The notes beneath the pieces are model-generated. The model was not told where the DNA came from. It was given only the letters and a program-made list of their open reading frames with translations, and did not search any database. From positions 1 through 37,282 of the forward strand of contig JAIVHI010000016.1 of assembly GCA_020201155.1 (NCBI GenBank): 37,282 nucleotides of DNA. The letters are read 5' to 3'. The stretch's first letter is position 1, and each line of letters begins with the position of its first letter. The position numbers and the translations under genes were made by a program. Positions 1-8,159 of the stretch are shown here, piece by piece. This stretch comes from Loktanella sp. (GTDB lineage Bacteria > Pseudomonadota > Alphaproteobacteria > Rhodobacterales > Rhodobacteraceae).

Positions 1-222
1 CTTCAAGAGATCACGGCGCAGATGGGCATGACGCCTGCCGATGCCATTGCCGTGGGCGACGGCGCCAATGATCTGGGGATGCTGGGGCTTGCGGGCATGG
101 GCGTGGCGCTGCACGCCAAGCCTGCGGTGCAGGCAAAGGCCGATATCCGGATCAACCACGGTGATCTGACGGCGCTGCTTTATTTGCAGGGCTATGCCGA
201 AAGCGACTTCGCCCAAGCCTGA
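1..222 (+). CDS. serB: Phosphoserine phosphatase SerB, C-terminal fragment (cut by window edge)
   Basis: This is the C-terminal 73 residues of a HAD-superfamily phosphatase, open at the left edge. The visible VGDGANDLGML stretch (residues 18-28 of the fragment) is the HAD motif that supplies the Mg-binding aspartates. The following AGMGVALHAKP and the closing NHGDLTALLYLQG are typical of SerB, which dephosphorylates phosphoserine in the last step of serine synthesis. The catalytic DxDxT motif lies outside the window, so another Cof/HAD phosphatase cannot be fully excluded. The gene converges on the rhodanese gene with a 28-bp gap that holds a short GC hairpin. Confidence 0.85.
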   Translation, partial: LQEITAQMGMTPADAIAVGDGANDLGMLGLAGMGVALHAKPAVQAKADIRINHGDLTALLYLQGYAESDFAQA

Positions 223-225
223 AAA

Positions 226-243
226 GGGCGCCCGCAGGCGCCC
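226..243 (-). terminator. Short GC hairpin between convergent serB and rhodanese genes
   Basis: Perfect 7-bp inverted repeat gggcgcc/ggcgccc with a 4-nt loop. Read on the minus strand it is followed by TTTT, so it can terminate the rhodanese gene. On the plus strand no T-run follows, so for serB it would at most protect a 3' end. Confidence 0.5.
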
Positions 244-250
244 CTGAAGG

Positions 251-634
251 TCAGCCTTCTTCTGTCGGGCCGCCGGCCTCTTTCCAGCCGGGGAAACCAC
301 CGATATTCGTGACGTTGCTGAACCCCATGTCCTTGAGCGTCTTGCCCGCAAGGGCGGCCTGACCGCCTGCGCCGCAGATCAGATAAATCTCTTTCTCTGG
401 CGTCAGGTAGTCCCGGTAAAGCGCTGTTTCGGGGTCCGCCGCGAACTCCATCAGCCCGCGCGGCAAGCGCTTGCCGTCCTTGATCGTGCCGGACTTTTCA
501 ATATCCGCGCTGTCACGCACGTCGATGAAAAGGGCGTCACCGCCTTGGTTATAGCGGGCGACCGCCTCTTCCGAGGACAGTTTGGGCACAACGGCGTCGG
601 CGGCTTCCATGTAGTCTTTGGATGTCTTCGGCAT
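251..634 (-). CDS. Single-domain rhodanese-like protein
   Basis: A 127-residue protein with one rhodanese domain and no signal peptide. Rhodaneses transfer sulfane sulfur through a persulfide on a conserved cysteine. Here Cys87 sits in CGAGGQ followed by AALAGKTLKDMGF, matching the active-site loop and next helix of small cytoplasmic rhodaneses. The ending GGFPGWKEAGGP is the usual C-terminal motif. The last loop position, often Arg, is Gln92, which may change substrate preference. The start was set at the ATG at 634 because AAGGA lies about 8 nt upstream; the frame extends further only to an ATT codon. It lies downstream of the response regulator but behind a strong terminator, so it probably has its own promoter or relies on readthrough. 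The physiological substrate is unknown. Confidence 0.85.
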   Translation of the reverse strand: MPKTSKDYMEAADAVVPKLSSEEAVARYNQGGDALFIDVRDSADIEKSGTIKDGKRLPRGLMEFAADPETALYRDYLTPEKEIYLICGAGGQAALAGKTLKDMGFSNVTNIGGFPGWKEAGGPTEEG

Positions 635-677
635 GATGGATTCCTTCAATCGTCTGTCTTGTATTCCGGGTCTCCTG

Positions 678-706
678 AAAAAACGGCCCGGACAAAAGTC
701 CGGGCC
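678..706 (-). terminator. Rho-independent terminator of the response regulator gene
   Basis: Perfect 9-bp stem (ggcccggac / gtccgggcc) with a 4-nt loop at 685-706, followed on the minus strand by one base and then six T. It lies about 85 bp past the regulator stop codon and before the rhodanese start. Confidence 0.85.
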
Positions 707-791
707 AGTCCAACAGGGAGGTGGTGGCCATACCCCGCCACCGTGGGGATTGTTCAGGTCAACGTCACGCGCGGTGATCGGTTCCCCCGAC

Positions 792-1478
792 TTACGACAC
801 CAGCCGATACCCGCCTTGTTCGGTCACCAGCAGACGCGCGTTCGAAGGATCGGGCTCGATCTTCTGGCGCAAACGGTAGATGTGGGTTTCCAGCGTGTGG
901 GTGGTGACGCCGGCGTTGTAGCCCCAAACCTCGTGCAGCAGCACGTCGCGCGGGACGACGCCGTCATTCGAGCGGTAAAGGAACTTGAGGATGTTCGTCT
1001 CTTTCTCGGTCAGTCGCACTTTCCTGTCGTCCTCGGTTACCAGCATCTTCTGGGCGGGTCGGAAGGTATAGGGCCCCATCTGGAACACGGCGTCTTCGGA
1101 TTGTTCGTGCGTGCGCAACTGGCTGCGGATGCGTGCGAGAAGGACGGGGAACTTGAAGGGCTTGGACACATAGTCGTTGGCGCCGGCATCGAGCCCCAGA
1201 ATGGTGTCCGAATCGCTGTCCTGCGCGGTCAGCATCACAATGGGGCATTTCACGCCCTGCTTGCGCATCACGCGGCACAATTCGCGGCCATCCGTGTCGG
1301 GCAGGCCCACGTCGAGGATCATAAGGTCGTAAAGCTGCTCCTTGGCCTTGACCATCGCCTCGGCGCCGTCGGCGGCTTCGAAAACGTCGAAGTCCTCGGT
1401 CATCAAAAGCTGTTCGCCCAGCGCTTCGCGCAGGTCGTCATCATCGTCCACGAGCAAGATTTTCTTCAACTGTGCCAT
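792..1478 (-). CDS. OmpR/PhoB-family response regulator
   Basis: 228-residue two-component response regulator. The receiver domain (about 5-120) carries the acidic cluster DDDDD at 11-15, phospho-acceptor Asp56 in ILDVGLPDTDG, Thr84 and Lys107 in SKPF. The winged-helix DNA-binding domain (about 135-228) shows RLTEKETNILKFL and ends in THIYRLRQKIEPD and GGYRLVS. The start at ATG 1478 is preferred over the GTG at 1490 because GGAGG sits 6 nt upstream of it. No histidine kinase gene is adjacent, so the partner is encoded elsewhere. It resembles widely conserved alphaproteobacterial envelope regulators of the CenR type, but I do not assign that symbol from sequence alone. It is divergent from ribA across a 159-bp region that contains a perfect dyad. 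Confidence 0.93.
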   Translation of the reverse strand: MAQLKKILLVDDDDDLREALGEQLLMTEDFDVFEAADGAEAMVKAKEQLYDLMILDVGLPDTDGRELCRVMRKQGVKCPIVMLTAQDSDSDTILGLDAGANDYVSKPFKFPVLLARIRSQLRTHEQSEDAVFQMGPYTFRPAQKMLVTEDDRKVRLTEKETNILKFLYRSNDGVVPRDVLLHEVWGYNAGVTTHTLETHIYRLRQKIEPDPSNARLLVTEQGGYRLVS

Positions 1479-1551
1479 CGGTGCCTCCACGTTCCTGTGA
1501 TCGTGAGTTGTGCATCAGATACGGATGAAACAAGCTACGGGTTGCGCTGTC

Positions 1552-1567
1552 TCACACGGACGTGTGA
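1552..1567. promoter_or_regulatory. Operator-like dyad TCACACG-GA-CGTGTGA
   Basis: Perfect 7-bp inverted repeat with a 2-bp spacer in the divergent response regulator/ribA region. It abuts the predicted -35 element of ribA. The binding protein is unknown; half-site order is opposite to a CRP/FNR site. Confidence 0.5.
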
Positions 1568-1596
1568 TTGCACCCCGAATTGTTACAGAATATCAC
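1568..1596 (+). promoter_or_regulatory. Candidate sigma-70 promoter for ribA
   Basis: TTGCAC (1568-1573), a 17-bp spacer, then TATCAC (1591-1596), 41 bp before the ribA start. The match is moderate and the call is by eye. Confidence 0.4.
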
Positions 1597-1637
1597 GGAA
1601 ATCGCGACAGCCGGTCGCAGAAACGCCGAAAGCCGCC

Positions 1638-2371
1638 ATGTCGCTTGCCCCCACTGAAACAGAACGTCTGGCCCGTGCGCGGGCTGATCTGGGGTTTGGC
1701 TTGCCGGTGGCGGTAGCGGGGCTTGGATTGGTGCTGGCGGCCGAGGCCGTGACGCCCGCGCGACTGGACGCCCTGCGTGCGGAAGGTGGCGTTGCCTTGG
1801 CCGTGACCGTGCGGCGGGCCCAGACCCTGAAGGCGCGGGTTTATGACACCGATGTGGCGCGGATCGCGCTGCCGCGGGACGCAAATGTCGCTTGGGTGCG
1901 GGCCGTCGCGGACCCCGCCGACGATCTGGCGCATCCGATGAAAGGCCCCCTGACAGCACAACGCGACGGCGACGCGACGCTGGCGCGGGTTGCGGTTGCG
2001 CTGACGAAGGTTGCGCGCCTGTTGCCGGCAGCCCTGATCCTGCCGCGGGCGGATGCCGTGGCGCTGGCCGAACGCGACGGTCTGACGGTGGTCGATGCTG
2101 CCCTTTGCAGGATCAGGGATTCGACACGGTCGAGGCGAACCACCGGCTGGGATTCGAGGACGACGAACGTGATTTTCGCATCGGGGCCGAAATCCTGCGC
2201 AAGATGGGTTTCGGCGCGGTGCGGCTGATGACGAACAACCCCGCCAAGATCGCCAAGATGGAAGGCTGCGGAATTGCCGTGACCGAACGTGTGCCGTTGC
2301 AGGTGGGCGAGACGGACCAGAACCGCGCCTATCTGGCGACCAAAGCCGCGAAGTCGGGGCATTTGCTGTGA
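1638..2371 (+). pseudogene. ribA: GTP cyclohydrolase II gene ribA, disrupted by internal deletion and frame change
   Basis: The first 155 codons (from ATG 1638) encode the long N-terminal extension typical of alphaproteobacterial RibA, ending GLTVVDAA. From about 2104 the reading continues in a different frame as LQDQGFDTVEANHRLGF, DDERDF, LMTNNPAKI and AKSGHLL, the C-terminal half of GTP cyclohydrolase II, ending at TGA 2371. Missing between them is roughly the first 105 residues of the catalytic core as seen in E. coli RibA. That segment contains the cysteines that bind zinc, the HSECLTGD-type segment and the tyrosine before LQDQG. The product cannot open the GTP imidazole ring for riboflavin synthesis. 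The plain frame-0 reading would run on to a stop at 2228. The last codon overlaps the GTG start of the next gene. Either a genuine deletion or a mis-assembly; see findings. Confidence 0.9.
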
Positions 2372-2862
2372 AGGCGTCGGACCTCGTGGTGACGCCAGCC
2401 GGCGCGCGGTTCATGGGGCGCAGGTTTCCTTGCGTCATCGGGCGCCGCGGGGTGACGGACCGCAAGCGCGAGGGCGACGGCGCCACGCCGCGCGGCGTGC
2501 ACGGAGTCGTCGGGATGCTCTATCGTCCCGACCGCATGGCGCGACCGGCGGACTGGGCGCTGCCGATCAGGCCCGGTGATCTGTGGTCAGACGACACCAC
2601 GGACATCGACTACAACATGATGGTGCGCGCGCCCTACGCGGGCCGCGCCGAATCCCTGCGCCGCGCCGATCCGCTTTACGATCTGATCCTGCTGACGGAC
2701 TGGAACTGGCCCTATCCGGTCAAGGGGCGCGGGTCCGCGATCTTTCTGCACCAGTGGCGCAGACCGGGCTATCCAACCGAGGGCTGTGTGGCCTTCCGGC
2801 GGGCCGACCTGCGTTGGATCGCGCAGAGGTTAAGTGTTAGCAGCCGGGTTGTTATCGCATAG
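2368..2862 (+). CDS. L,D-transpeptidase catalytic-domain (YkuD) family protein
   Basis: 164-residue protein of the YkuD/L,D-transpeptidase family, whose members cross-link or modify peptidoglycan through an active-site cysteine. The motif is visible near the C-terminus: IFLHQWRR gives the histidine and PTEGCVAF the cysteine, in the usual H...GC order. The early segment [19 protein letters not shown] also fits. The final Arg of the common SHGCxR motif is not present in the same form, so exact activity is uncertain. No signal peptide is seen, which is common for this subfamily in Rhodobacteraceae. The GTG start at 2368 overlaps the ribA stop (GTGA), so the gene was built for translational coupling to ribA and may now be poorly translated. 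Confidence 0.8.
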   Translation: MKASDLVVTPAGARFMGRRFPCVIGRRGVTDRKREGDGATPRGVHGVVGMLYRPDRMARPADWALPIRPGDLWSDDTTDIDYNMMVRAPYAGRAESLRRADPLYDLILLTDWNWPYPVKGRGSAIFLHQWRRPGYPTEGCVAFRRADLRWIAQRLSVSSRVVIA

Positions 2863-2914
2863 CGCTGGACCTTCTGCCCTTATCCAGTCCAAACGGACCC
2901 GGCAGGATGAAAAG

Positions 2915-3418
2915 ATGAATAAGCAAGGCCCCTTCATGACCCCCGATCAGATCGCAGAGCTTCCCTATCGCCCCTGCGTCGGCGTGATGCTGATCAATCC
3001 GCGTGGTCATATCTTCGTCGGACAGCGACGCGATTCGGACGAACCTGCGTGGCAGATGCCGCAGGGCGGGGTCGATCGCGGCGAAAAGACGATCGACGCT
3101 GCACTCCGCGAGCTGTGGGAAGAGACAGGCATCAGCGACAAGCTGATCTCGATCGAGGCCGAGATGCCGGAGCTGGTGCGCTACAATCTGCCGGAACATC
3201 TGGTCGGTCGGGTCTGGAAGGGCCGCTATCGCGGGCAGGAACAGAAATGGTTCCTGTTCCGGTTCCACGGCTCGGACGACGACATCGACCTGGACACCGA
3301 GCATCCCGAGTTCTCCGAGTGGCGCTGGCTGCCCAAGGACGAGGTGCTGGAACAGATCGTGCCGTTCAAGCGCGAAGTCTATGCCAAGGTCCTCGACGCC
3401 TTTGCAAACCGTCTTTAA
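2915..3418 (+). CDS. rppH: RNA pyrophosphohydrolase RppH (Nudix)
   Basis: 167-residue Nudix hydrolase. RppH converts the 5' triphosphate of RNAs to a monophosphate and so triggers RNase E-dependent decay. The Nudix box at about 51-73 reads [20 protein letters not shown] then TGI, matching GX5EX7[20 protein letters not shown] at the N-terminus and QKWFLFRF plus EFSEWRWL later are characteristic of RppH. The start was taken at 2915 (weak AGGA about 7 nt upstream). A start at the in-frame ATG 2936 is also possible and would match many homologues beginning MTPDQI. It is convergent with the transglycosylase gene, the two stop codons sharing TTAA. Confidence 0.93.
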   Translation: MNKQGPFMTPDQIAELPYRPCVGVMLINPRGHIFVGQRRDSDEPAWQMPQGGVDRGEKTIDAALRELWEETGISDKLISIEAEMPELVRYNLPEHLVGRVWKGRYRGQEQKWFLFRFHGSDDDIDLDTEHPEFSEWRWLPKDEVLEQIVPFKREVYAKVLDAFANRL

Positions 3419-4596
3419 CGCAGCCGCTCCAACAGGCTGAGAGAGGCCCACCCGTCAGCGGGCAGGTTCGATGCTGTCTGATAGGCGCGGATGGCGCGGC
3501 GCGTGCCGGGGCCTATGACACCGTCGACGGGTCCGGCGTTGAAGCCCGCGGCGTTCAGACGGTCCTGCAATTCGCGCCGTTCGGCGCGGAGCAGATCCCG
3601 GTCGCCCTCGGGCCAGGGCTGCTCCAGCGGTCCGATCCCGGTGATGCGGTCGCCCAGATGGCCGACCCCGATCACATAGGCTTCGGCGTTGTTGTAGCGC
3701 GCGATCACGTCGAAGTTCCGGAACACGAGGAACGCAGGCCCAAGCCCGCCCGTCGGGGTGATCAGGTCGGCGTCGCCGTGGTTCGGCACCGCCTGTCCCG
3801 CGGGCGTGACGACGCCCAGATTGGCCCATTCCGACGGGCTGCGGGTGACAGCGCGATTCGACTGCGCAAAATCGAACCCCTGCGGCAGGCGCACTTCCAC
3901 GCCCCAGGGCTGGCCGGTGCGCCAGCCAAAGCGGGACAGGTAGGCGGCCGTCGAGGCCAGCGCGTCGGTGGGATCGTCGGCCCAGATATCGCGCCTGCCG
4001 TCACCGGTGAAGTCGACGGCATAGGCTTGATAGGAGGTGGGGATGAACTGCGTGTGACCCATCGCGCCCGCCCATGATCCGGTCATGTCCTGCGGGGCCA
4101 CGTCGCCGTTTTGCAGGATCGTCAGAGCGGCGATCAGCTGCGCCTCGAAGAATGCCCCCCGCCGACCGTCGTAGGCCAGTGTCGCGAGGGTCGAGATCAG
4201 GGGGATGTCGCCGCGCCGTTGGCCATAGTTGCTTTCCATCCCCCAGACCGCCAGCACCACATGCGCATCGACCCCGTAGGTGGCTTCGATCCGTGACAGC
4301 AACGCGGCGTGGTCCTCGGCCAGCGCCCGGCCGGTGGTGACACGCGTGTCGCTGGCAGCCGTCGCCATGTAATCGCCCAGGGGCCGGACGAACTCGGCCT
4401 GATTGCGGTCCCTCTCGATGGTGTCCGGCAGGTAGCGGACGCCCTGAAAGGCCGCGTCGAAGGTGCTGGCGGAAATCCCTTCGCGCAGGGCGCGGCTGCG
4501 GAACCCGGCGATCCACTGCTCGAAGCTGCCCGCCTGCGCGGAAGCTGCGACAGGAAGGGCCAGAAGGCTGGCGAGGACGATGCGGCGGCAAAGCAT
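3415..4596 (-). CDS. Secreted lytic murein transglycosylase, MltB family, with peptidoglycan-binding domain
   Basis: 393 residues. Residues 1-22 form a signal peptide ending ASAQA, without a lipobox, so a periplasmic rather than lipid-anchored enzyme is expected. The transglycosylase domain (about 24-310) has the catalytic Glu121 in [10 protein letters not shown], plus [17 protein letters not shown] and the [11 protein letters not shown] segment of the MltB/SLT_2 family. It cleaves the MurNAc-GlcNAc bond and forms 1,6-anhydro ends. A C-terminal PG_binding_1 domain (about 335-393) reads [20 protein letters not shown] then [10 protein letters not shown]. Length and domain order are normal for alphaproteobacterial homologues. 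No strong ribosome binding site is visible before the start. Confidence 0.93.
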   Translation of the reverse strand: MLCRRIVLASLLALPVAASAQAGSFEQWIAGFRSRALREGISASTFDAAFQGVRYLPDTIERDRNQAEFVRPLGDYMATAASDTRVTTGRALAEDHAALLSRIEATYGVDAHVVLAVWGMESNYGQRRGDIPLISTLATLAYDGRRGAFFEAQLIAALTILQNGDVAPQDMTGSWAGAMGHTQFIPTSYQAYAVDFTGDGRRDIWADDPTDALASTAAYLSRFGWRTGQPWGVEVRLPQGFDFAQSNRAVTRSPSEWANLGVVTPAGQAVPNHGDADLITPTGGLGPAFLVFRNFDVIARYNNAEAYVIGVGHLGDRITGIGPLEQPWPEGDRDLLRAERRELQDRLNAAGFNAGPVDGVIGPGTRRAIRAYQTASNLPADGWASLSLLERLR

Positions 4597-4746
4597 AGGG
4601 GGTCCGGGTTGGGGGTAAGCGACGGGTTCAGTTTACCGTTAGGCGGCCACGCGACAATCATATCTGGCGGATGCGGGCGGGTTTCAGCCGGCGCGCGGAA
4701 CCGGTCCTGCACCGCGGGGTTGGGTGGCACACATCAGGAGTACCGG

Positions 4747-4933
4747 ATGAGCACCCCCAAGAAATACGATCACATCGACTTTCAGCCGCCGCAGGATGCT
4801 GCTGATGCCGCCGCGAAAGGTCTGGACCTGCGCGACGCATTCGACCGTGGCGGCACCGCGACCGGGCGGTGATCCGGGCCGGGACTGGGCCAAAGGCGTA
4901 AAGGGCCAGATGGACAAGGCGGACGAAGGCTGA
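4747..4933 (+). pseudogene. Small conserved cytoplasmic protein, apparently internally deleted and out of frame
   Basis: A good ribosome binding site (AGGAG, 6 nt) precedes ATG 4747 and the peptide MSTPKKYDHIDFQPPQDAAD ... DLRDAFDRGGTATGR, which stops at 4872. A second segment in another frame (4865-4933) reads GGDPGRDWAKGVKGQMDKAD then EG and stop. From memory, small Rhodobacteraceae proteins begin KYDHIDFxPP with a later RGG and end in WGGDPGxxWAxKxxxQMDxADE. I read this as one gene that has lost its middle, perhaps 50 codons. If that memory is wrong, it is simply a 41-residue ORF. Function is unknown. The rnr stop codon converges 10 bp downstream. Confidence 0.5.
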
Positions 4934-4943
4934 GACGCTTTCG

Positions 4944-7193
4944 CTATTTCGCCTTGCGCTTGCGTTCGACCTTGCGCTTGGTCTTGTCCGTCTTCTTCTT
5001 GTGCGCCGACATCTTGCGGCGGGGCGGCTTGCCACGGCTTTTCGCGGGTCCGCGTGGCATGGTCTTGCCGTCGATATCGACGATCTCGCCCAGCAGGCCG
5101 CCGGTGACCGGGGCCGCTTCGGTCAGCTTCAAGGTCACGCGCTGGCCCAACCCGATCACAAGACCCGAATCCGATCCCATCAACGTCTGGCTGTCCTGAT
5201 CGTAGTGGAAATACTCGGCCCCCAGATCACGCATCGGAACCATCGCGTCGGCGCCGGTTTCGTCCAGCTTCACGAAAACGCCGAAGCGGGCGATGCCGCT
5301 GATCCGTCCGGGCATTTCCGCACCGATCCGGTCGGACAGAAAGGCCGACAGGTAGCGGTCGGTCGTGTCGCGTTCGGCGGTCATCGACCGGCGTTCGGTG
5401 TCCGATATCTGCTTGCCCGTGGCGTCGAGGTTTTCGATGTCCCAGTCGGACAGCCCGTCCTTGCCCCAGCCGTGGGCCGTGATCAGTGCGCGGTGCACGA
5501 TCAGGTCGGCATAGCGTCGGATGGGCGAGGTGAAGTGGGCGTAGGACCGCAAGGCAAGGCCGAAATGGCCGAAGTTTTCGGGGCTGTAGTAGGCCTGCGT
5601 CATCGACCGCAGCGTCGAAAGCGAGATCAGTTCGCTGTCATCCGTGCCACTGGCCTGCGCCAAAAGCCGGTTGAGGTGTTCGGTCTTGAGCACCTGCCCT
5701 TTCGCCAGCGTCAGCCCTGATGCCTTGGCGACCTCGCGCAGCGCGTCAAGTTTCGCGGGCGAGGGTTCTTCGTGGACGCGGAACAACAAGGGGGATTTCT
5801 TGGCGATCAGGGTCTCGGCGGCGGCCACGTTGGCCAGCACCATGAATTCCTCGATCAGCCGATGGGCATCCAGCCGGTCCTTGTAGTTGACGCTGGTGAC
5901 GCGGCCGTCCTCGGACAGGACGATCTGCCGTTCGGGCAGGTCCAGTTCCAGCGGCTGGCGCCTTTCGCGCGCGGATTTCAGCGCGGCATAGGCACCGTAT
6001 AGCGGCTTGAGCACATCATCCAGCAGGGGCGCCGTCTTGTCGTTCGGCTGGCCGTCGATGGCGGCCTGCACCTCTTCGTAGTTCAGCGATGCGGCAGAGC
6101 GCATCAGCCCGCGGTGGAAGGCGTGACTGACCTTGTTGCCTTCGGCGTCGATCCGCATCTCGACAGCCAGACAGGCGCGGTCCACGCCTTCGTGCAGCGA
6201 ACACAGATCACCCGACAGCGCGTCGGGCAGCATCGGCACGACGCGGTCGGGGAAGTATGTGGAATTGCCGCGCTTGCGCGCCTCGTGGTCCAGTTCGGAC
6301 CCGGGCGTGACGTAGTGGGCGACGTCCGCGATGGCGACCCAGATGGTGAAGCCCCCGTCGTTGTGCGGTTGCACATGGCAGGCATCGTCATGATCGCGCG
6401 CGTCCCATGGGTCGATGGTCAGAAGCGGCATCTCGCGCAGGTCGCGGCGCTTGCCCAGGGGCGCGGGCTTGGCCGCTTCCGCCTCGGCCACCACGTCGTC
6501 GGGAAAATGGTCGGGGATGCCGTGCTGGTGAATCGCGATCAGGCTGACGGCCTTGGGTTGGCCGGGGTCACCCAGCCGCGTGACGATCCGCGCCTTGGGC
6601 AGACCCATTCGCCCCTTTGGGCCGGCCTGTTCGGCCTCGACCAGTTCGCCGTCTTTCGCGCCGCCGACGGCCCCTGCAGGAACGATCCATTCCTTGTTGG
6701 CACCCTTGTCGATCGGCACGACGCGCCCGCCCTCGGACCCCGCACGATAGATGCCCAGAATGCGCTGGGCACCGCTGGCGATGCGGCGGATCATGCGGGC
6801 GGTGTGGGAATGATCCTCGCCTTTGACCTCGGTCAGGCGGGCAAGGATGCGGTCGCCCTCGCCCAGTGCCGGATCGGCCTGCCGCAGTTGCAGCAGGATG
6901 CGGGGTTCGGCACCTTCGCCCTGCCATTCCAGCGGGCGGGCGTAAAGGTCGCCGTCCGCGTCCGCGCCGGTTACCTGCACGACGGACACTGGCGGCAGTG
7001 TTTCGGCATCGCGGTAGGACGACCGCCGCTTGGTCAGCTTGCCGTCCTGTTCCAGCTCCTTGAGCATCCGTTTCAGATCGATCCGGGCGGCGCCCTTGAT
7101 CCCGAACGCCTTGGCGATGTCGCGCTTGGCGGTCTTGGAGGGGTTTTCGGCGATCCAGTCGAGGATCTCGGATTTGAGGGGAATACGGGTCAT
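4944..7193 (-). CDS. rnr: Ribonuclease R (RNB-family 3'-5' exoribonuclease)
   Basis: 749-residue RNase R, a processive 3'-5' exoribonuclease that degrades structured RNA. The N-terminal helix-turn-helix-like region (about 1-60) is followed by cold-shock-type OB folds. The RNB domain has the metal-binding cluster DPWDARDHDD (261-270), the YFPDRVVPMLP segment and HFTSPIRRYADLIVHR. An S1 domain near 620-705 (GRISGIARFGVFVKLDETGA) precedes a Lys/Arg-rich tail of about 40 residues (KKKTDKTKRKVERKRKAK), as in other RNase R proteins. The start at 7193 is chosen because MTRIPLK matches the family N-terminus; upstream codons overlap the esterase gene. It follows the esterase by 11 bp and is probably the last gene of a dapE-esterase-rnr transcript. 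Confidence 0.95.
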   Translation of the reverse strand: MTRIPLKSEILDWIAENPSKTAKRDIAKAFGIKGAARIDLKRMLKELEQDGKLTKRRSSYRDAETLPPVSVVQVTGADADGDLYARPLEWQGEGAEPRILLQLRQADPALGEGDRILARLTEVKGEDHSHTARMIRRIASGAQRILGIYRAGSEGGRVVPIDKGANKEWIVPAGAVGGAKDGELVEAEQAGPKGRMGLPKARIVTRLGDPGQPKAVSLIAIHQHGIPDHFPDDVVAEAEAAKPAPLGKRRDLREMPLLTIDPWDARDHDDACHVQPHNDGGFTIWVAIADVAHYVTPGSELDHEARKRGNSTYFPDRVVPMLPDALSGDLCSLHEGVDRACLAVEMRIDAEGNKVSHAFHRGLMRSAASLNYEEVQAAIDGQPNDKTAPLLDDVLKPLYGAYAALKSARERRQPLELDLPERQIVLSEDGRVTSVNYKDRLDAHRLIEEFMVLANVAAAETLIAKKSPLLFRVHEEPSPAKLDALREVAKASGLTLAKGQVLKTEHLNRLLAQASGTDDSELISLSTLRSMTQAYYSPENFGHFGLALRSYAHFTSPIRRYADLIVHRALITAHGWGKDGLSDWDIENLDATGKQISDTERRSMTAERDTTDRYLSAFLSDRIGAEMPGRISGIARFGVFVKLDETGADAMVPMRDLGAEYFHYDQDSQTLMGSDSGLVIGLGQRVTLKLTEAAPVTGGLLGEIVDIDGKTMPRGPAKSRGKPPRRKMSAHKKKTDKTKRKVERKRKAK

Positions 7194-7204
7194 ACCCCCG
7201 CTTA

Positions 7205-8149
7205 TCACGCGGCCAGCGCACTCGCCAGCACGGGCAGGCACCTGTCCAGCCGATAATCGAGCGACGAGTGATTGTCGGGAAACTCTTCGTAGGTGTGGGC
7301 GACACCGGCGCGGTCAAGCGCGGCATGCATCTGCCGCGCACCGTAAAGCAGGTTGTACTGGTCTTCGGTCCCGCATTCGATCCACAACGCCTTGAGGCTT
7401 TTCAGCGCGTCCACATGGTTCGGGATCATCCGCACCGGATCATGCGCCAGCCAAGCGGCCCATCGGTCGGGGTCCAACGTGCAGTCGCACAGGTCCACGG
7501 GCAGACGGATGCCGCAGAAGGCGTCTGGGTCGGGATCATAGGTCGCGGCCATGGCGAGCGTCATCAGCGTGTGTATATCGCCGCCCTTGACCTTGTCGGC
7601 GGTTTCAATCGACCGGACGAAAGCCTCGAATTCAAACGCGGAATCGCCCGACAGGCAGGCGGCGGCTGACCATGTATCGGCGTGCTGCATGGCGTGGATC
7701 ATCGCGCCGTATCCGCCCGAGGACTTGCCGAAAAGGCCGCGCCTGCCGCGCCCTCCGCAGCCGATTTCGGATTCGATGGCGGTCAGCATGTCGCCGGTCA
7801 GGTAGTCGGCCCACCGGCCCATGGCGACCGAGTTAATATACTGGTTGCCGCCCAGCCGGGTGAAGCAATCGGGCAGGGCGACGCAGACCGGGTCCATGCC
7901 GCCCGCGATCAGCCGGTCCAGCCGTTCCGGCAGGTTTTCACCGAAGTTCTTCCAGCCAAGGTGGCTCAGGCCCGATCCGGTGAATCCGGCAAGGTCCACC
8001 AGAAGGGGAATGTCCGTGCCGTCGTGGCCTGCCGGGATGTAGACAGGCACCAGCCGCGTGCCGGAATCGCCCAGCATGTTGTCTGCCAAAGCGTCAGAGG
8101 TGACGGTGAGCGTGCGAATCGTGCCGGCGGGGCTGTTGCTGCGGCGCAT
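7205..8149 (-). CDS. Putative alpha/beta-hydrolase esterase
   Basis: 314-residue cytoplasmic protein of the putative esterase (Esterase D-like) group. The nucleophile elbow is G-K-S-S-G-G at 141-146, giving Ser143 as catalytic serine. CGTEDQYNL near the C-terminus is a likely acid segment and FPDNHSSLDYRLD supplies a likely catalytic histidine. YIPAGHDGTDIPLLVDLAGF fits the first strands of the fold. No signal peptide is seen. Substrate cannot be deduced. It lies 10 bp downstream of dapE and 11 bp upstream of rnr, so the three are likely cotranscribed, but no functional link is obvious. Confidence 0.75.
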   Translation of the reverse strand: MRRSNSPAGTIRTLTVTSDALADNMLGDSGTRLVPVYIPAGHDGTDIPLLVDLAGFTGSGLSHLGWKNFGENLPERLDRLIAGGMDPVCVALPDCFTRLGGNQYINSVAMGRWADYLTGDMLTAIESEIGCGGRGRRGLFGKSSGGYGAMIHAMQHADTWSAAACLSGDSAFEFEAFVRSIETADKVKGGDIHTLMTLAMAATYDPDPDAFCGIRLPVDLCDCTLDPDRWAAWLAHDPVRMIPNHVDALKSLKALWIECGTEDQYNLLYGARQMHAALDRAGVAHTYEEFPDNHSSLDYRLDRCLPVLASALAA

Positions 8150-8159
8150 GGGGAACCTT

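Noticed and set aside
1552-1567. CRP/FNR-type binding site
   Set aside because: Those sites read TGTGA-N6-TCACA or TTGAT-N4-ATCAA; here the half-sites are in the opposite order.
618-1637. Long plus-strand ORF running into ribA
   Set aside because: It is antisense to the rhodanese and response regulator genes and reads as their shadow; the real ribA start is at 1638.
2095-2110. ribA break as a simple one-base sequencing error or programmed frameshift
   Set aside because: Restoring the frame would not supply the missing catalytic core, so a segment, not a base, is absent.
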